DNA from: Aquatica leii | Lineage: Eukaryota > Arthropoda > Insecta > Coleoptera > Lampyridae | DNA length: 64,000 bases | NCBI GenBank assembly: GCA_035610365.1 | Contig: CM069432.1 | Coordinates: 260,211,177 to 260,275,176, forward strand | Direction: 5' to 3' | Shown here: positions 35,222-47,674 of the stretch, in pieces | How the letters are laid out: each line of letters begins with the position of its first letter | How positions within the stretch are numbered: position 1 is the stretch's first letter | The notes under the pieces: generated by a model | The model's input: only the letters and a program-made list of their open reading frames with translations | The model's database searches: none | Told to the model about the DNA's origin: nothing | Made by a program: the position numbers and the translations under genes

Positions 35222-35920
35222 ATGGAAATGCAGGACACAACTTATGATAAAAGCGAATATGTTGAAACTGTAAGATTACTTAGATAAATAACAATAATTT
35301 TTCTTTTATATACTTCAAGGCTTCCGGTAATAAAGTTAGTCGTAAAACTGTTTTATGTGGCTCCCAAAATATAGTATTACAAGGCAAAGTGATTATTCAA
35401 TCGGATGCAATAATAAGAGGTGATTTAGCAAATGTAAGAACAGGTCGCTATTGTATCATTAGTAAAGAAGCTGTTATTAGGCCACCGTATAAACAATTTA
35501 GCAAAGGGTAAATTCTTTATAAAATTCATGCGTATAGTTACACTTATAAAATTGTAGTGTAGCGTTCTTTCCTATGACAATAGGTGACCATGTTTATGTA
35601 GGTGAAAGATCTGCTGTAAGTGCAGCTATAATTGGTTCTTACGTCTACATCGGTAAAAACGTAGTAATAGTAAGTGTTTGTATTAATTAATAAATGTATT
35701 TAATAATTTATTATTTAAGGGTCGTCGCTGTGTACTAAAGGATTGTTGCATTATCGAAGATAATGCTATCATTGCTCCTGAGACTATTATTCCACCTTTC
35801 ACAAGGTACGGTGGTTCCCCGGGAATGGAAGTTGGCAGTGTGCCAGAATGTCAGCAAGATTTAATGATTGATTTTACTCGTAGTTATTATCAACATTTCG
35901 TACCAGCAAGAATCTTATAA
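35222..35920 (+). CDS. DCTN5: Dynactin subunit 5 (p25)
   Basis: Four exons: 35222-35269, 35320-35507, 35558-35669 and 35720-35920, all with GT-AG introns of about 50 bases. They join in frame to 182 residues, the same length as the human protein. The protein is a left-handed beta-helix of hexapeptide repeats ([20 protein letters not shown], then [28 protein letters not shown]). It belongs to the pointed-end complex of dynactin, which links dynein to endosomal cargo. Conserved landmarks are [27 protein letters not shown] and the C-terminal [12 protein letters not shown]. Start chosen at the only ATG matching the family N-terminus ([13 protein letters not shown]). It stands alone among repeats and shows no damage. 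Confidence 0.97.
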
Positions 35921-36799
35921 TTTATAGTAATGTTGAATTTCGAATAATATAAAAAAGATTATTATAAATTTGTACCATTTGCTTTTTATACATAACGTAT
36001 TTATTAATGAATTATTCTATTATTTAAGAATTTTCTACAAAAATATGAAATAAAATAATTTTAAATTCATTAAGGATTTTGTAATATTTATTTTTAAAAA
36101 AATGGAAATCATTTAGTTATAGAAAATGCTTTTGATGTTCTTTTTAGGTGTCGTCAATTTGATCTACTCAGAGAACGGTCTCATTTACATTTGATTATAA
36201 AGTTAGTAGTTTCTTACTAAAAAATTTATTTACCAAGAGAAAGATACATTTTCATTCGTTTATTTTAACAGAATTTTTTTAAATTTATCTAAGTTGTTCA
36301 TCCCTACACTGCAGTCTCCTTGGTCTTTTTGTGCACCTCTGATTTTTACTCCCTCGGCAGTTCTGCTTCGTCTATGAAGAGAAGTTTATTCCAAGGCGCT
36401 TTTTTCAACTTATCATCGGTTAGGTTTGATTTGTCGAGAAGCGTTTGGTGTGCTTTGCATTTGCACAACAAATGCTACAGCGTCTCTTTGTTCTATAAGC
36501 ATGCATGGCTACTTTACAGTCTCATTTTATGTTGATGTTTGTTAACACTAGAACCGCCACTGAATATAAATACCTAAAAGCGCCACTTGTTGTCAAATTG
36601 CTTATTTAAAAAATGTATTCCAAAGGTTTAATACTAAGAATTGGTACAAACTTAAGTTTATATAGAAACACAAATTGTCTTAAGCAAGCGAAGAACGGGC
36701 GAGCCTTATTAAGACTGGTCTGGTTCAAGTTCGATCTTGTGACGCTTACTCCGAACGAACTTATCTGAAATAGAAAAACCAAGGCGACGGTACGATTTT
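35921..36799. other. Region downstream of DCTN5
   Basis: The DCTN5 3' UTR probably ends near 36050-36070 (GAAATAAAATAA). 36120-36799 is AT-rich; its right part may be the decayed interior of the minus-strand LTR element whose primer site is at 36800-36808. No gene seen. Confidence 0.4.
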
Positions 36800-37360
36800 T
36801 GGGCGCCAGATTTGTTAAAGGAGTTTACTCTTCTGTTAGACAGTGTTGTCCGGGTAACTGCAGAACTTTAAACGGTACTAAAATCGGAGATATACCAAAC
36901 AAGCATGCGGTAGCAAATTTGGCGTCCGTCGGATCGGTGGAAGGAACCAATTTGGATTCAGATACTTGGTTCAGAGACGGGACTCAGAGTAGCCCAAGTA
37001 TTAGCAGTTTAAAAAACTTTTCAACACCTGGACCTAGTGTTGACGGTGTATTACGCAGGTCAAAGCCCGACACTACGAATACGACGCCCGGTTTAAGATG
37101 GGATAGAAAAGGTTAGACGGCGAATCTTCCCGGAGGTTCGGTTAATATACTGAAAACGGTCTACCGATTCAAATTGAACTCCAACTGGAACTGGCGTTTT
37201 CAGATTCAGATTTTTTACATGTTTATTTGCTACTTCAATTTTACAATTTTTATAGTCATAAGTGATAACATAATTTGCTTAAATAGCCCCGTTGGATCGG
37301 TTTTCCACCTCCGAGTTGCCTCTTTGGTTTCAAACTTTTCCGCTGGGTTGTACATTTCAT
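36800..37360 (-). mobile_element. LTR-retrotransposon fragment: primer binding site plus LTR (minus strand)
   Basis: TGGGCGCCA at 36800-36808 is, on the minus strand, TGGCGCCCA, the start of a tRNA-Lys-type primer binding site. It lies four bases from TGTTA, which on the minus strand gives an LTR ending TAACA. The LTR would extend upward from 36813; its outer edge is not defined. The long plus-strand open frame here (36799-37116) has no recognisable domain and is probably fortuitous. Confidence 0.45.
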
Positions 37361-37367
37361 TCTAAAC

Positions 37368-37700
37368 TTAATCTAGGATGACATACTTAGGCCGCTTGTG
37401 CCTAGGCATGTCATCTCTGTCGTAGTCCCAAAGCCGCCGGACGAGGGGATTGGGATGGGCCGCGAGGTCTGCATGGAGCGCAGCTGCGGATTGGCGGACG
37501 AAATCTGCGATCTTCGGGATGGCGAGTTCCTGATGGAGCCGGTCTGTTCGGAAGAACCAGGGGGCGTCAGCAATCATTCTGAGGATCTTGTTTTGGAAGA
37601 TTTGGATTCTGGTGGTGTGAGTTTTAGCAGCGTAGAACCATACTTGTGCTGCGTAAGTCGTGGCAGGGACTGGCGTTTTGTCGTCGCGTGCTCAGTTTTA
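37368..37700 (-). pseudogene. Jockey-like LINE ORF2 C-terminus
   Basis: Read on the minus strand, two adjacent frames give a KTHTTRIQIFQNKILRMIAD block and then APWFFRTDRLHQELAIPKIA, with the end near 37371. These match the conserved 'IQ..QNK.LR.I..APW..RN..LH.DL.IP.V' end of Jockey-clade ORF2 proteins. Only the last 100 or so residues remain, as expected for a 5'-truncated LINE. Confidence 0.75.
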
Positions 37701-37858
37701 TAACGGACAAAAAGGGAGAAACGATTGTTAGCGGCGATAACATGCTTTTTGATGAGAGAAACGACTTTAAGTGTGGATAACATGCGCTTTGGTCCTCGCT
37801 TGCTAATTTGGCGGAATTTCCATTGTTAAATAATTTACAATATGAAAACTGGTAGTTA

Positions 37859-38403
37859 TGTAACAATTCTAATCACTATAACTTTTTCCTATTTCTATTT
37901 ACTAAATGATCAATTAAATTAATTTGAACCTTATAAAAAATAATAGTGTTGCGTATTTATTTATTAAAAACTAATTTATTTAAAACGACTAAAAATACGT
38001 TTACTTATTCTAAAAATATGTACACTTTTGAATTAACCGAACTAATAAAATCTAATAATATTTAATAAAAACACTTACACTATAATTTATATCACTTACA
38101 AGAAGATAAGATAACGTCCTCGGATAGCCTCACACTTGTTTACACTAATAATCACGTACACGATTATTCTCGGTATATTTATGTAGACACACGCGTGCTA
38201 ACGATTTATTTACACTTGATAATCTTCTTAACACTGCTGCATTCTCATTCCAGCAATAACTGACCTACGATCTATCTCGTCGGTATATATACACATACTG
38301 AAATCCTTCTGGAGCGTTCCCTACTTCTCGGTATATCTTCTAGAAGATGGATAACAGCTTCTAGAAGGCTCTTGCATTTGCAAATAATTTCTCGAACGTT
38401 TCA
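37859..38403 (-). repeat. Solo LTR of the 8.5-25.5 kb Gypsy lineage
   Basis: On the minus strand it starts TGAAACGTTCGAGAAATTATT and ends ATTGTTACA. The centre shares 'aatcttcttaacactgc', 'taaccgaactaa' and 'aatatttaataaaaacactt' with 1194-1636 in the same orientation. No internal sequence is attached. Its left end abuts a large foldback. Confidence 0.6.
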
Positions 38404-38890
38404 ATAGTTTAAAAAAAATAAAAAAACATACTTTTATAGCTAACCGAACTAAAAACTAGAAAATAATTTTTAATTACAAAGAGTTTATAATACAGTAGTA
38501 GAAGGTGGAACAATCAATCATAATTTGTCACCTCAAAAGAAAATTATAATAAAATTTAAATTATTAACATAATAATAATGTAATTCAGAGTAAAAAGCGT
38601 GGGGTGCATTTTACTACATTTTCATAACTCTCCTCTCATAGATAGTTGCTAATAGAATGATTGTAACATTTAATATATCAAGAACCTTACGCTTATTTTT
38701 ACTCTGAATTGAATTATTATCTGTTAATAATTTAAATTTTATTATAATTTTCTTTTGAGGTGACAAATTATGATTGATTGTTTGACCTTCTACTACTGTA
38801 TTATAAACTCTTTGTAATTAAACATTATTTTCTAGTTTTTAGTTCGGTTAGCTATAAAAGCGTGTTTTTTTTTAGTTTTTTTAAACTATT
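38404..38890. repeat. Large foldback (inverted repeat) with about 200-bp arms
   Basis: Left arm about 38404-38599 and right arm about 38690-38890 are reverse complements, with a loop of roughly 90 bases (38600-38689). For example, 'ttttatagctaaccgaactaaaaacta' on the left pairs with the 'tagtttttagttcggttagctataaaa' run on the right. No coding potential. Confidence 0.85.
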
Positions 38891-39860
38891 ATTTATTTTT
38901 CATTTTTTAGTTCGATTTTTATATTAGTGTTTTTTCCATATGGATAATTAATTAAACTTCTGGCCTTGTTTTTTTGATTTAAATTTGTTGTTTTTATTTT
39001 AGTCGTTGAGAATTTATGATTAGATATGTTTTAATTACAATTAATCCAAGGAAGGCAACAGGCGCGCAAATTACCCACTCTCGGCACGGAGCGGTAACCA
39101 TGGAATACACTGACACAATTTAAACGCGATCAGGCTTTTTTCCATATTTCTAGTTAATTAAAGTTCCAGTTTTGTTTTTTTAATTCATATTCGTTATTTT
39201 TATTTCAATCGGCAAAACTTTGTGATTACAATTTTTTTGATCCTTCGTAATTTAATTCCTTCTTTATCTACTATAAATTCAAGGCCATGTTGTTTATCAA
39301 ATTTTGTTCCGTAAAATCAAGAAATTGAAATTTCTGTCCTGATTGTTTTGTTGTAATTAAGAAGTCTTTATTTTTTCTGAATCACGGTTATTAATATATT
39401 ATGAATATTATAAATAATAGTATGTGTTTATTAGACTCGAGAACGCAGCTATCTTGAAAAGTCTTTGGTTCTGTCGTACTTAAACGAGTGCCACAAGCAA
39501 AGAGTCCAAAACTGCGCGCCTGGGCAGTTCACGCGCTCTGTCTTTGTTACTCTCATGCAGAAGATCCGTAATGAAATTTATTAATCCTGACGATCATTAT
39601 CAGGATAATGGAAATTTTTTATCGAACTATTGCATTGTCATCGGTTCTTGAGACGTGTGAAAATTAAGCTCAAAGATTCCGTTACATACATAGATAGATA
39701 GATACATACAACCGAAGCTTATAAAAAAGCGTGTTAATAAGTAACGGTTTGTTATACCGCCCTTTTATGTCGGGTAAAAAAACTTTTATTTCGAGGCGTA
39801 ACTACTTTACAAAGTCAAAACACAAAACAACTTTTAACCCTGTACAGATATAAAATACAA
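38891..39860. other. AT-rich spacer
   Basis: No gene recognised. A short GATA microsatellite lies near 39690, and a small palindrome (CCTGACGATCATTATCAGG) near 39588. Confidence 0.4.
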
Positions 39861-41470
39861 AACGGTTTCCCTCGCTGCCGTTGTCTTTCGGGGTACCGCT
39901 TCTTCGGCTTGAGGAGAAAGTGTGCAGGCTACGGTGCCGACGCTGGGTGGTTGTGTCTCCCCGGGACTAGAAACTATTGGAACACCAGCAATGGCGAGAC
40001 ATCACTTCTCGGCGGCCGCATCGGGAGCAAGATAAAACTGGCGGACGGTTGCAGGTATCTCGGTGGTGTCCTGTAAAGCCATAACGCCAGCAGAGCGCGT
40101 TGAACCCAGGCATTCTATTGTCGTGGTGGTTCCGGCCAAACTAAACGTAGGAATCGACGGCGTGGCAAAGGAAGAAACAGTTATGGACCCTTTCGCGGTC
40201 GATCGCTCTCTTCCACAAGGTATTATAAGGCGAATATCAGACCAGTTTCGGAATGTTCCTGTTTGTTGGTTACCTTAGGCCGGTACGGTTTAAGATCCTT
40301 AATGTGGACCAAAGAATGTACGGTGCGCTCATGTAGGAGGCGGTACACCACCGGGAAAAGAACCTGCGCATTTAGGAAGCAATTTGATAGCATATCCTTC
40401 AACAGCGGAAGATTGATTATATTCTTGTTTCTACACTTTTTCACCTGACCTGACTTTGCCTGAGATTATAATGCTTGCTTTGCTTGGCGAACGCTTTAGT
40501 AAAGGTGTCACGGACTACGAGAAATTTCTTGCAGTTTTTGCAAACGGCTAAGTTAACGAGGCGGTACATCAGTGGAATCGCCGGGCTCTACTTCGCGGTG
40601 AAGAGCTTTCGAAAGTACCATCTCGCGTTCAAGGTTAAGGAACGCCAGTGTAAACTTGGTGAATTCGTACTAAGCGGTATTCAGAGCCATAGGCGCTTCG
40701 GGAAGGTGGTGTTTCCAGGTGCGCTAGTCAGTTTAGCAGTACTGAGCAAGAACAGTTTTTAACCTACAGTTTGTTCTCTCAACGTTATTGGCTTGTGTAG
40801 TGTACGAGGGAGTCAGTCAGTGTTGAATTCTAAATTTGCGAAGTAATTGCCAGAACACGAGACTGGTGAACTGGGTTCTATTGTCGGTGATGGCGATGCT
40901 GGGTGTTACTATTTCTTTGTAGAAGGCGGTCACAGTATGTGCGGTTGTGGCATTACTGAGCGGACGACAACACGCACCCATTTAGTGAACAGGTCCAACC
41001 GGGGTCATTGACCAATTAAATCGATGCTTACGATGTGCTAGGGTTCACAATTGTAGGAAGGTTGCACATATTCAGCGAGATTCTGATCCTCCATGTTATA
41101 GCGTAGACAGGTCCGACAGCTGCGGTTTTCCTCTAACACGCGCCGTCTGAGTGGAGTTGGTACGAAAGCTTCCAGGGTTCGGTAAAGTTCTCTTTGATAG
41201 CTTTTTTCACAGTCACTAGACCTCGGTACCAATTCGCATCGCGGACGGCATAATCGGAACAAAGTTCTCTTCCTCATACGATTTTGTTGGGCTGTAAGAT
41301 TTCTTTTCCGGCAGCGTTTTTCTTGCATTTGAATGCAGTAGTTTTTCATTTTGTACCTGTAATGTATTTACTTGGTGTTTTAACTGGTTAATTTCATTCA
41401 CAGCTTGCATTTGCAGATTGCTGAGGAATGCATTCTCTGGCGTCTTCGGGACAGGAATCATTGTAGGTGG
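39860..41470 (-). pseudogene. Gypsy-type integrase and C-terminal pol remnant (minus strand)
   Basis: In minus-strand order: a Glu/Lys-rich stretch (41461-41220); the CxxC half of the integrase zinc-binding domain (NRSCRTCLRYN, about 41120); a VSIDLIG start of the catalytic core; AITDNRTQFTS with the second catalytic Asp (about 40890); NNVERTN carrying the catalytic Glu (about 40790); and a C-terminal VVYRLLHERTVHSLVHIKDL block (about 40290-40350), typical of Gypsy integrase ends. Stops interrupt the core. It is a different Gypsy lineage from that at 8.5-25.5 kb. Confidence 0.7.
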
Positions 41471-42052
41471 TACAATAACACCATTATTCTGGTTAGCTTG
41501 CGTTGTTCCTTGTCACACTGGAAACGTGATATGTCGGCGACCCTGGTCAATGGCGGTTAAATGAACACCGCAATCTCATTTTTACTAGATGTACGTAAAG
41601 TTCCGGCTTGCTGTAAATAAATAAGGTTTGGCACTCAGCCATCCGTACTTGTTGTTTAAATCACGTTGACTTAGTAGTTAGAAATTTGTACTTACAGTAT
41701 TATAGATGGTTTGGGTGTTGATTACAACAAAAAATACAATTTAAAATTAGTCTGTAGAAATATAAAACGAGTGTTCCTATGGCCGTGTCCAAACACTACT
41801 ACATACGGGAACTTTATCAGAAGAAACTCCATGCACAACGATGTTCAGATGATACTATATATTGATATGTGGCAAGTTCGGGGGGATTTGTTTTAAACCT
41901 TATGAAAGAAGCTCTGTAAATAGTGGAAAATTGGTGTACAGCAGAAGAGCTAAGCAGTGAACCCTGCCAACACCACAACAATAGCCTTTACAAGGAGCGA
42001 AAAAACTTTAATTGTGGGGGAAAGAACTTTAACTAACAATGAAGTTAAATAT
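41471..42052. other. Spacer between two Gypsy relics
   Basis: No recognisable gene; the open frame at 41711 has no features. It may belong to the 39.9-41.5 kb element. Confidence 0.35.
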
Positions 42053-43645
42053 TGTTACGAGGGTTTTCTTGCAACTAAAACTGCTAGCGACTAACTCAGT
42101 TAAATTCGGGGATTTGAGTCGTAAACTCCATGGTGTTAAATTATAGAAAAAATTAAAAAAGCGCTAAAACGATTAGAAGCTAGTGTGATAAACACTGTTT
42201 AAATCTATCCAACACTGAAATAGAATAAATGATAAAACATTGGTTATAACGACAAATATATTTATTAAATACATAAAGTTATCGAAATACATCCAACAGA
42301 ACAAAATCAAGTAATATGTAATTATTACTTTGATCTAATCTAAAACTAGTGACTTCACACCCGTTGGATTTCACATAAATTGACACCATAGGAATAAAAA
42401 AATCTGCATGCGTTAATTGTGATAATAGCTGTATCTATGTCGTACGTATTTTACGTTCGACAAATGTACAAATTACTGACAAGTAAAAGAAAAAAGAGTA
42501 CTTACGGTTGTCCATGCGGATAGCTATCGGCACATTCGAATCATCTCCTAAAATCGCTAAGGAAATGAAGTAAAAGTAGGTATAGGATCGTATCACAATT
42601 AAATTCCTTATCGACAAACAATGAATTCTAGTTAAATGCGTCGAGTATCCAACTGATCTTCGATATTCTTAATACAGGTGTGCCTTTAAAGATTTTTAAA
42701 CATCACACAAATTACAAATCGAAAGTCCTTTTTTGTACGTGCTTCTAATTATAGACTCCAGCGGAAGGTAATGGATTAATGATGAATCCTTCCAAATTGG
42801 CTCACAACGTGGCGATATCGTAAATCATTATGACAATTACGGGAAAATCAACGTACATCGCAAAAATATGAGTCTATACTTACCCCAGCCCACAGATACC
42901 AATTCAGCCCTAAATATAAGTCCCCAAAGCTCAAGAAGTAATAGAAAAAAACCCAAGTATCAATATCTAGCAGATCTTGAATTGTAATATGCGGCTTAGA
43001 AAGAAAAAGTTCAAAAAGAAAAACTAAGACAGTTGTGCCAAAAAGTCGTCAACAGACGATATGAGATTCTTGCACCAAAAAAACCACAACAGGCCCTAAA
43101 GATCTAAGAAAGCAAAACCAAGGAAGAAATCTTCAGCAGAAAACGATTCTGATTAAAGTCGACACAAGTCGGACTACTTAAAAAACAGATTCAAAAAATC
43201 AGCAGTCACAACCACAAAGTTCCAAAAGCCAAACACTACATGCGTAACCCAAAACAAAATCAAAAGACAGAAAGAAACAGAAGTAAGAGTAAATAAAGAA
43301 GCAAAAGAAGCTACAGTAGCCAATCGAATATCTTAAAGTTAGTGCTCGTCGTGTTGGAAGGTCACATTAAAACGTAAACGGATTAGACTATTCCAAGAGT
43401 AAACGAAACTCAAAGAAGAGAAATACTCTAACAGTGACTGACATCATTAAAAACAGCGACTAAGTACAGATTACTAAAAGCGACGTTGCAGTCTATTCCA
43501 AGTTTCAAACCAAGCACAACAAAACAGAAACACACTAAACCCAATACAGCAAAGAAAGTGGCTAAAAAAAGAAGCATAGATGCAGTGAACACTAAAGAGA
43601 AAAGTTGCTAAAAAGAAAGAAAGTGTTCAAGCAACAAAGAAAAAC

Positions 43646-44250
43646 AGAATGATTGGCACATAGAAAGTCTCTAAGCCCAAGAAAAAAGAAATGAAAGATA
43701 AATCTAGAGAAAGACGAAGAAAGATAAGGCTCGATGTTAATGCCTGATTCGTTCTTCCCTCCGTAAAAGAACAAAAAGAGGGACCACTCTACGGTGCCCA
43801 ACCAACCGCTCAAAAGGTAAACCTTCAGGAGGAACAAGAAGAAAGAAAGAGATGTGGCCTGGAAGTGACCAATCAATTAAGAAGAAAAAAAATTCTAACG
43901 TAAGAAAGACAAGAATGGAAGAAAAGAAACAGACGGAAAAAGATAAGACAATATGTAATTGTCTGATTCGTTCTTCTTTCTGTAGAAGAAACGAAAGTGA
44001 GTGACCAACCCTTCAATACCGAACCAACCGCCTAAGAAACGAATCATAAAAGAGAATTTAAAAAGAAAAAAAATGGTTGGCACATAGAAAAAATAGATAG
44101 GTCCCAAGAAGAAAGAAATGAAAAGTAGACAAGATAAAGAGATAGAGAAAGACGGAGAAAGATACTGCTTGATGTTAATACTTGATTCTTTCTTCACTCC
44201 GTAGAAGAACGAAGAAACCACGCTTCGGTGTCCATCCAACCGCCCCAAAT
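43646..44250 (-). repeat. Three degenerate ~210-bp tandem units inside the Gypsy-like relic
   Basis: Units begin near 43646, 43865 and 44070. Each has the order: ggttggcacatagaaa or similar, purine-rich AAGAAAGA stretch, 'cttgatgttaat.cctgattcgttctt', gtagaagaac, accaaccgcc. The same units recur at 49790-50345 and, in reverse orientation, near 60300-60650 inside the short-LTR element. Confidence 0.65.
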
Positions 44251-44863
44251 ATATAGAAAAAGAAAAAGTAAAGAAAAGATATCAGTTAGTCATAGAACGG
44301 ATGCGTACCAATTGCTGTCCACAAATTGGATAGTTTACTTTAAGCTAAGAAGCGGAATAGGAAACCCAATATAAGAAAAACCAAATCCAGAAGAGAGGAT
44401 TCTATAGATAACGTACCAATCCTAAATAGCCCCCTAAGCAGATATAAATATATACAGACGGAAAAGTAGTCTGTCCTGAAGTAAGATAGAGAAGAAAGAA
44501 ACCAAAAGATATTTATCAGAAACTTAATCAAAGAAAATAATATTGGTAGAAATAGGAAAAAGCAATTAGATAGCGTCCGAACCACAACCGACGTATTTAA
44601 AAACTGGGACCACCAAAACCAAAATACAAGAACCAAAAGAATAGCAAAGGTCGATGGAAAAGAAGAGAACGATTAGAAGAGGAAGACAGCAAAGAATAAT
44701 TAGAAGCGACTGAACAAGTAGATGCAAAAACAACAACAGCGGTTTTTACATCTGAAGAGACAGTACGATCCCTATGTAGACGTGTAGACCCTGTAGCGAC
44801 ATCAGTGTTAGAAGGTTTTATCGTACCTGGCAAAACGTGACGTGACCTAATAGGATTGCTTTG

Positions 44864-45067
44864 TTACGAGTTTGAACAATAACGTATAAACTCGACAACC
44901 TTAGACCAGTAGAAGTGACACCGAAGAGCTTCCAATGTACTGACACTGCAGTGATCACAGCCAGATAGAATGTGGTGATCGTAAATTTGTTGCTTGCGTT
45001 GGTCTGACGGAACCACTAATTTCCAAACGCAAGGGTCAGCAGAAGTAACACGTACACGTTTACCCAA
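44864..45067 (-). pseudogene. Gypsy integrase zinc-binding domain remnant
   Basis: The minus-strand frame contains VWKLVVPSDQRKQQIYDHH..., then CDHCSVSTLEALRCHFYWSK and YCSNS. This is the H-H-C-C integrase N-terminal pattern (LVVP..., H.., ...HLG..KTL..LR..FYW). The third ligand segment is degenerate. The catalytic core does not follow. Confidence 0.65.
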
Positions 45068-47674
45068 AAGACCTTTAACAACACACTAAAACGAGAGAAA
45101 CGACGAAGAGAAGCAGTAACTTTAGACACTAAACCTAAGTATCAAAAGTATCGGTAGTAGGCCTAATAATCCTAGAAACTGAAAAGAAATTAGAAGGAAG
45201 AGAAAGTAGAGAAGCAACAGAACGCAAAAGCGTAACACCTTGAGAACGACAACGAACATAAGTATTCGAGGTAGAAGTACATACAGAAGAAGGTGTAGAA
45301 GATTTAAGAGAGCAAGTAGCAGGAATAGCAGAAGAGACTGAAGAAAAATCTTACTAGGAAAGGTTCTTGAACTATGTCACTGATCTCTGATGAAAACTCA
45401 AAAGAATTACGAGAGTTGATGTTCGACTCCAAAGGCTTGCCGAACGATGTTAACTGCGAGGTAGTTGTGATCTCAATCATTCCATTCAATTATCTTGAGC
45501 TGCATTTGCTCTGAGACCGCTTCCGATACTTAAAGAAAGAGGTATCACATGGTGGTAACGTACGTACTAATGATTTTGTCAGCTCCTATCGTACGACTGC
45601 GAGTAGAAGCTATTAAACGCTCATCATAATCCAAAGGTAGAATCTACGACTTCAACAAAGCAGCAAAGAATCTTCACCAGAAAATATTAACATTTCAATC
45701 CCCCAAATTAACTCTCGAATCAGAGTCCGATGAAGTAAGAAGTTTGAAAAATACAGAGCACAAATCCACTACGTATCTGACTAGAAATCCAATTAAAATC
45801 AAGTCGATAACTAAAACGAAATCAAGTCCACGTACTACTAAAAAGCAGCAAAAAAATAAGCAAGCCAACTATCAAGCCAGGTCTTGTAACAACACCAAAA
45901 GAAGCAAAGCAACTCTTTGGGTAAGTCGAACCCACTAATTTTTATTAGTAATAGAATCAATACAAATAGAAGGAATTATAACTGCACACACAAAATCAGA
46001 GCCCTTGATAGTTGGGCGTCAAATTTGTTACAAACCTATTCTCGCAATTAAAATTGCTAGCGTCTAACTCAGTTGAATTCGGAGATTTGGGTAGTAAGCT
46101 TCGTGGTGTTAAATTATAAAACAAATTAAAAAAGCGCCAAATCAGTTAGAGTGATAGATATCGTTTAAATCTATTCAACACTGAAATATAATAAATGACA
46201 AAACACTGGTTATAACGACAAATACATTTATTTTTCAGTAATGAGAGGAGAAGAGGTTAAAAGTTAAAAAGAATTACATAATCAAACCAAAATTACGTCC
46301 ATAAATAGTAGCAAAGGATAATTCTATAAATATCGCACTTATACCATTGATAAAAGTCCAACCCTCCACACAAAAAGTTATCGAAATACACACCCGTTGC
46401 AAATCGCATTTCACGTAAATTTACACGGTAGAAACAAAAAAAATTGCATGCGTTAATTAATTGTGATAATAGTTACTGACAAGTAAAAGAAAAATGGGTA
46501 CTTACGGTCGTTTATGCGAATAGCTAACGGCACGTTTTAACCTTCCCCTAAAATCGTTAAAAAAATAATGAAGTAAAAGTAAACATAGGATCGTATCACA
46601 ATTAAATTGCTTATCGACAAATAATAATCCTAGTTAAATGCGTCATGCATTCAAGTGGTTTTCACGATTCTTAATTCAGGTGTGACTCCAAGGATCTTTG
46701 AACATCACACGAATTACAAATATGATCAACTCCCCCAGATTGTCTCGGAAATGGCTTAATTGATCGTGAACGCTTTTTTTACGTGCTTCTACTCCAGCAA
46801 AAGATAATGAATTAATCATAAATACTTCTAAATTGGCTCAACACGTGGCAGTATCGTAAATCGCTATGACAATTACGGGAAAATCAACGTACATCGCAAA
46901 AATATAAGTCTGTGCTTACTAACCCAACGATACAAATCCAACACTAAATATAAGTCCCCAATACTCAAGAAGTAAAAGAAAAAAACCCAGGTATCAATAT
47001 CTAGCAGATCTTGAGTTGTAATATGTGGCTTAGAAACAAAAAATCCGAAAATAAAAACTAAGGCAGTTGTGCCAAAACGTCAGCAGACGATATGAGATTA
47101 TTTCCAACAAAAAAACCCAAACAGACCCTAAAAATCTAAAAAAGCAAAACCAAGGCAGAAATCTTCAGCAAAAAAAAACGATTGTGATTAAAGTTGACAC
47201 AAGTCGGACTACCTAAAAGGCAGATAAAAAAATCAGCAATCCCAATCACAACCACAAAGTTTCAAAAGCCAAACACTAAATGAGGGTCAATCCAAGAAAG
47301 ATTCATACCGCGTTACCAAAAACAAAACCAAAAGAAAGAAAGAAGTAAGAGTAAATAATGAAGAACAAGAAGCTTCACTTGCCAAACGAATATCATGTCA
47401 GTGCTCGCCGTGTTGGAAAGTCACATTGGAACATAAATGCTAAAAAACAAATTAGAATATTCAAAGAGCAAAAAAAACCCAAAGGAAAAAAAATACACTA
47501 ACAGTGACTAACAAATCCAAAATGCCAACTAAGCGAAAGTGCAAAAAACGACATTGCAGTCTATTCCAAGTTACAAACCAAGCACAACAAGATTAAACCC
47601 AGTAAACTTAATACAGTCAGAAAAGTGACTGAGAAAAAAAAAGATAGTTGTAGTGAACATTAAAGAAAAAAAAA

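Larger units (their letters stand above)
42053..46022 (-). mobile_element. Gypsy-like LTR element, tandem copy 1
   Basis: In minus-strand order: primer site reading TGACGCCCAACTATCA (about 46005-46020) next to an LTR ending GTTTGTAACA (46026 upward); leader; a short integrase zinc-binding remnant (44864-45067); an untranslated region with about 210-bp repeats (43646-44250); and a terminal LTR whose end is at 42053 (plus-strand TGTTACG). The LTR and 3' interior are repeated at 46026-47660, so the two copies are head-to-tail with a shared middle LTR. Nearly all coding capacity is lost. Confidence 0.65.

Noticed and set aside
36799..37116. 105-residue frame in GC-richer sequence
   Set aside because: It overlaps a minus-strand LTR with primer site and has no conserved motif.
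44340..44636. Membrane-protein-like minus-strand frame (98 residues)
   Set aside because: It arises from purine-rich repeat units read on the opposite strand; similar hydrophobic frames occur in every copy of the unit.
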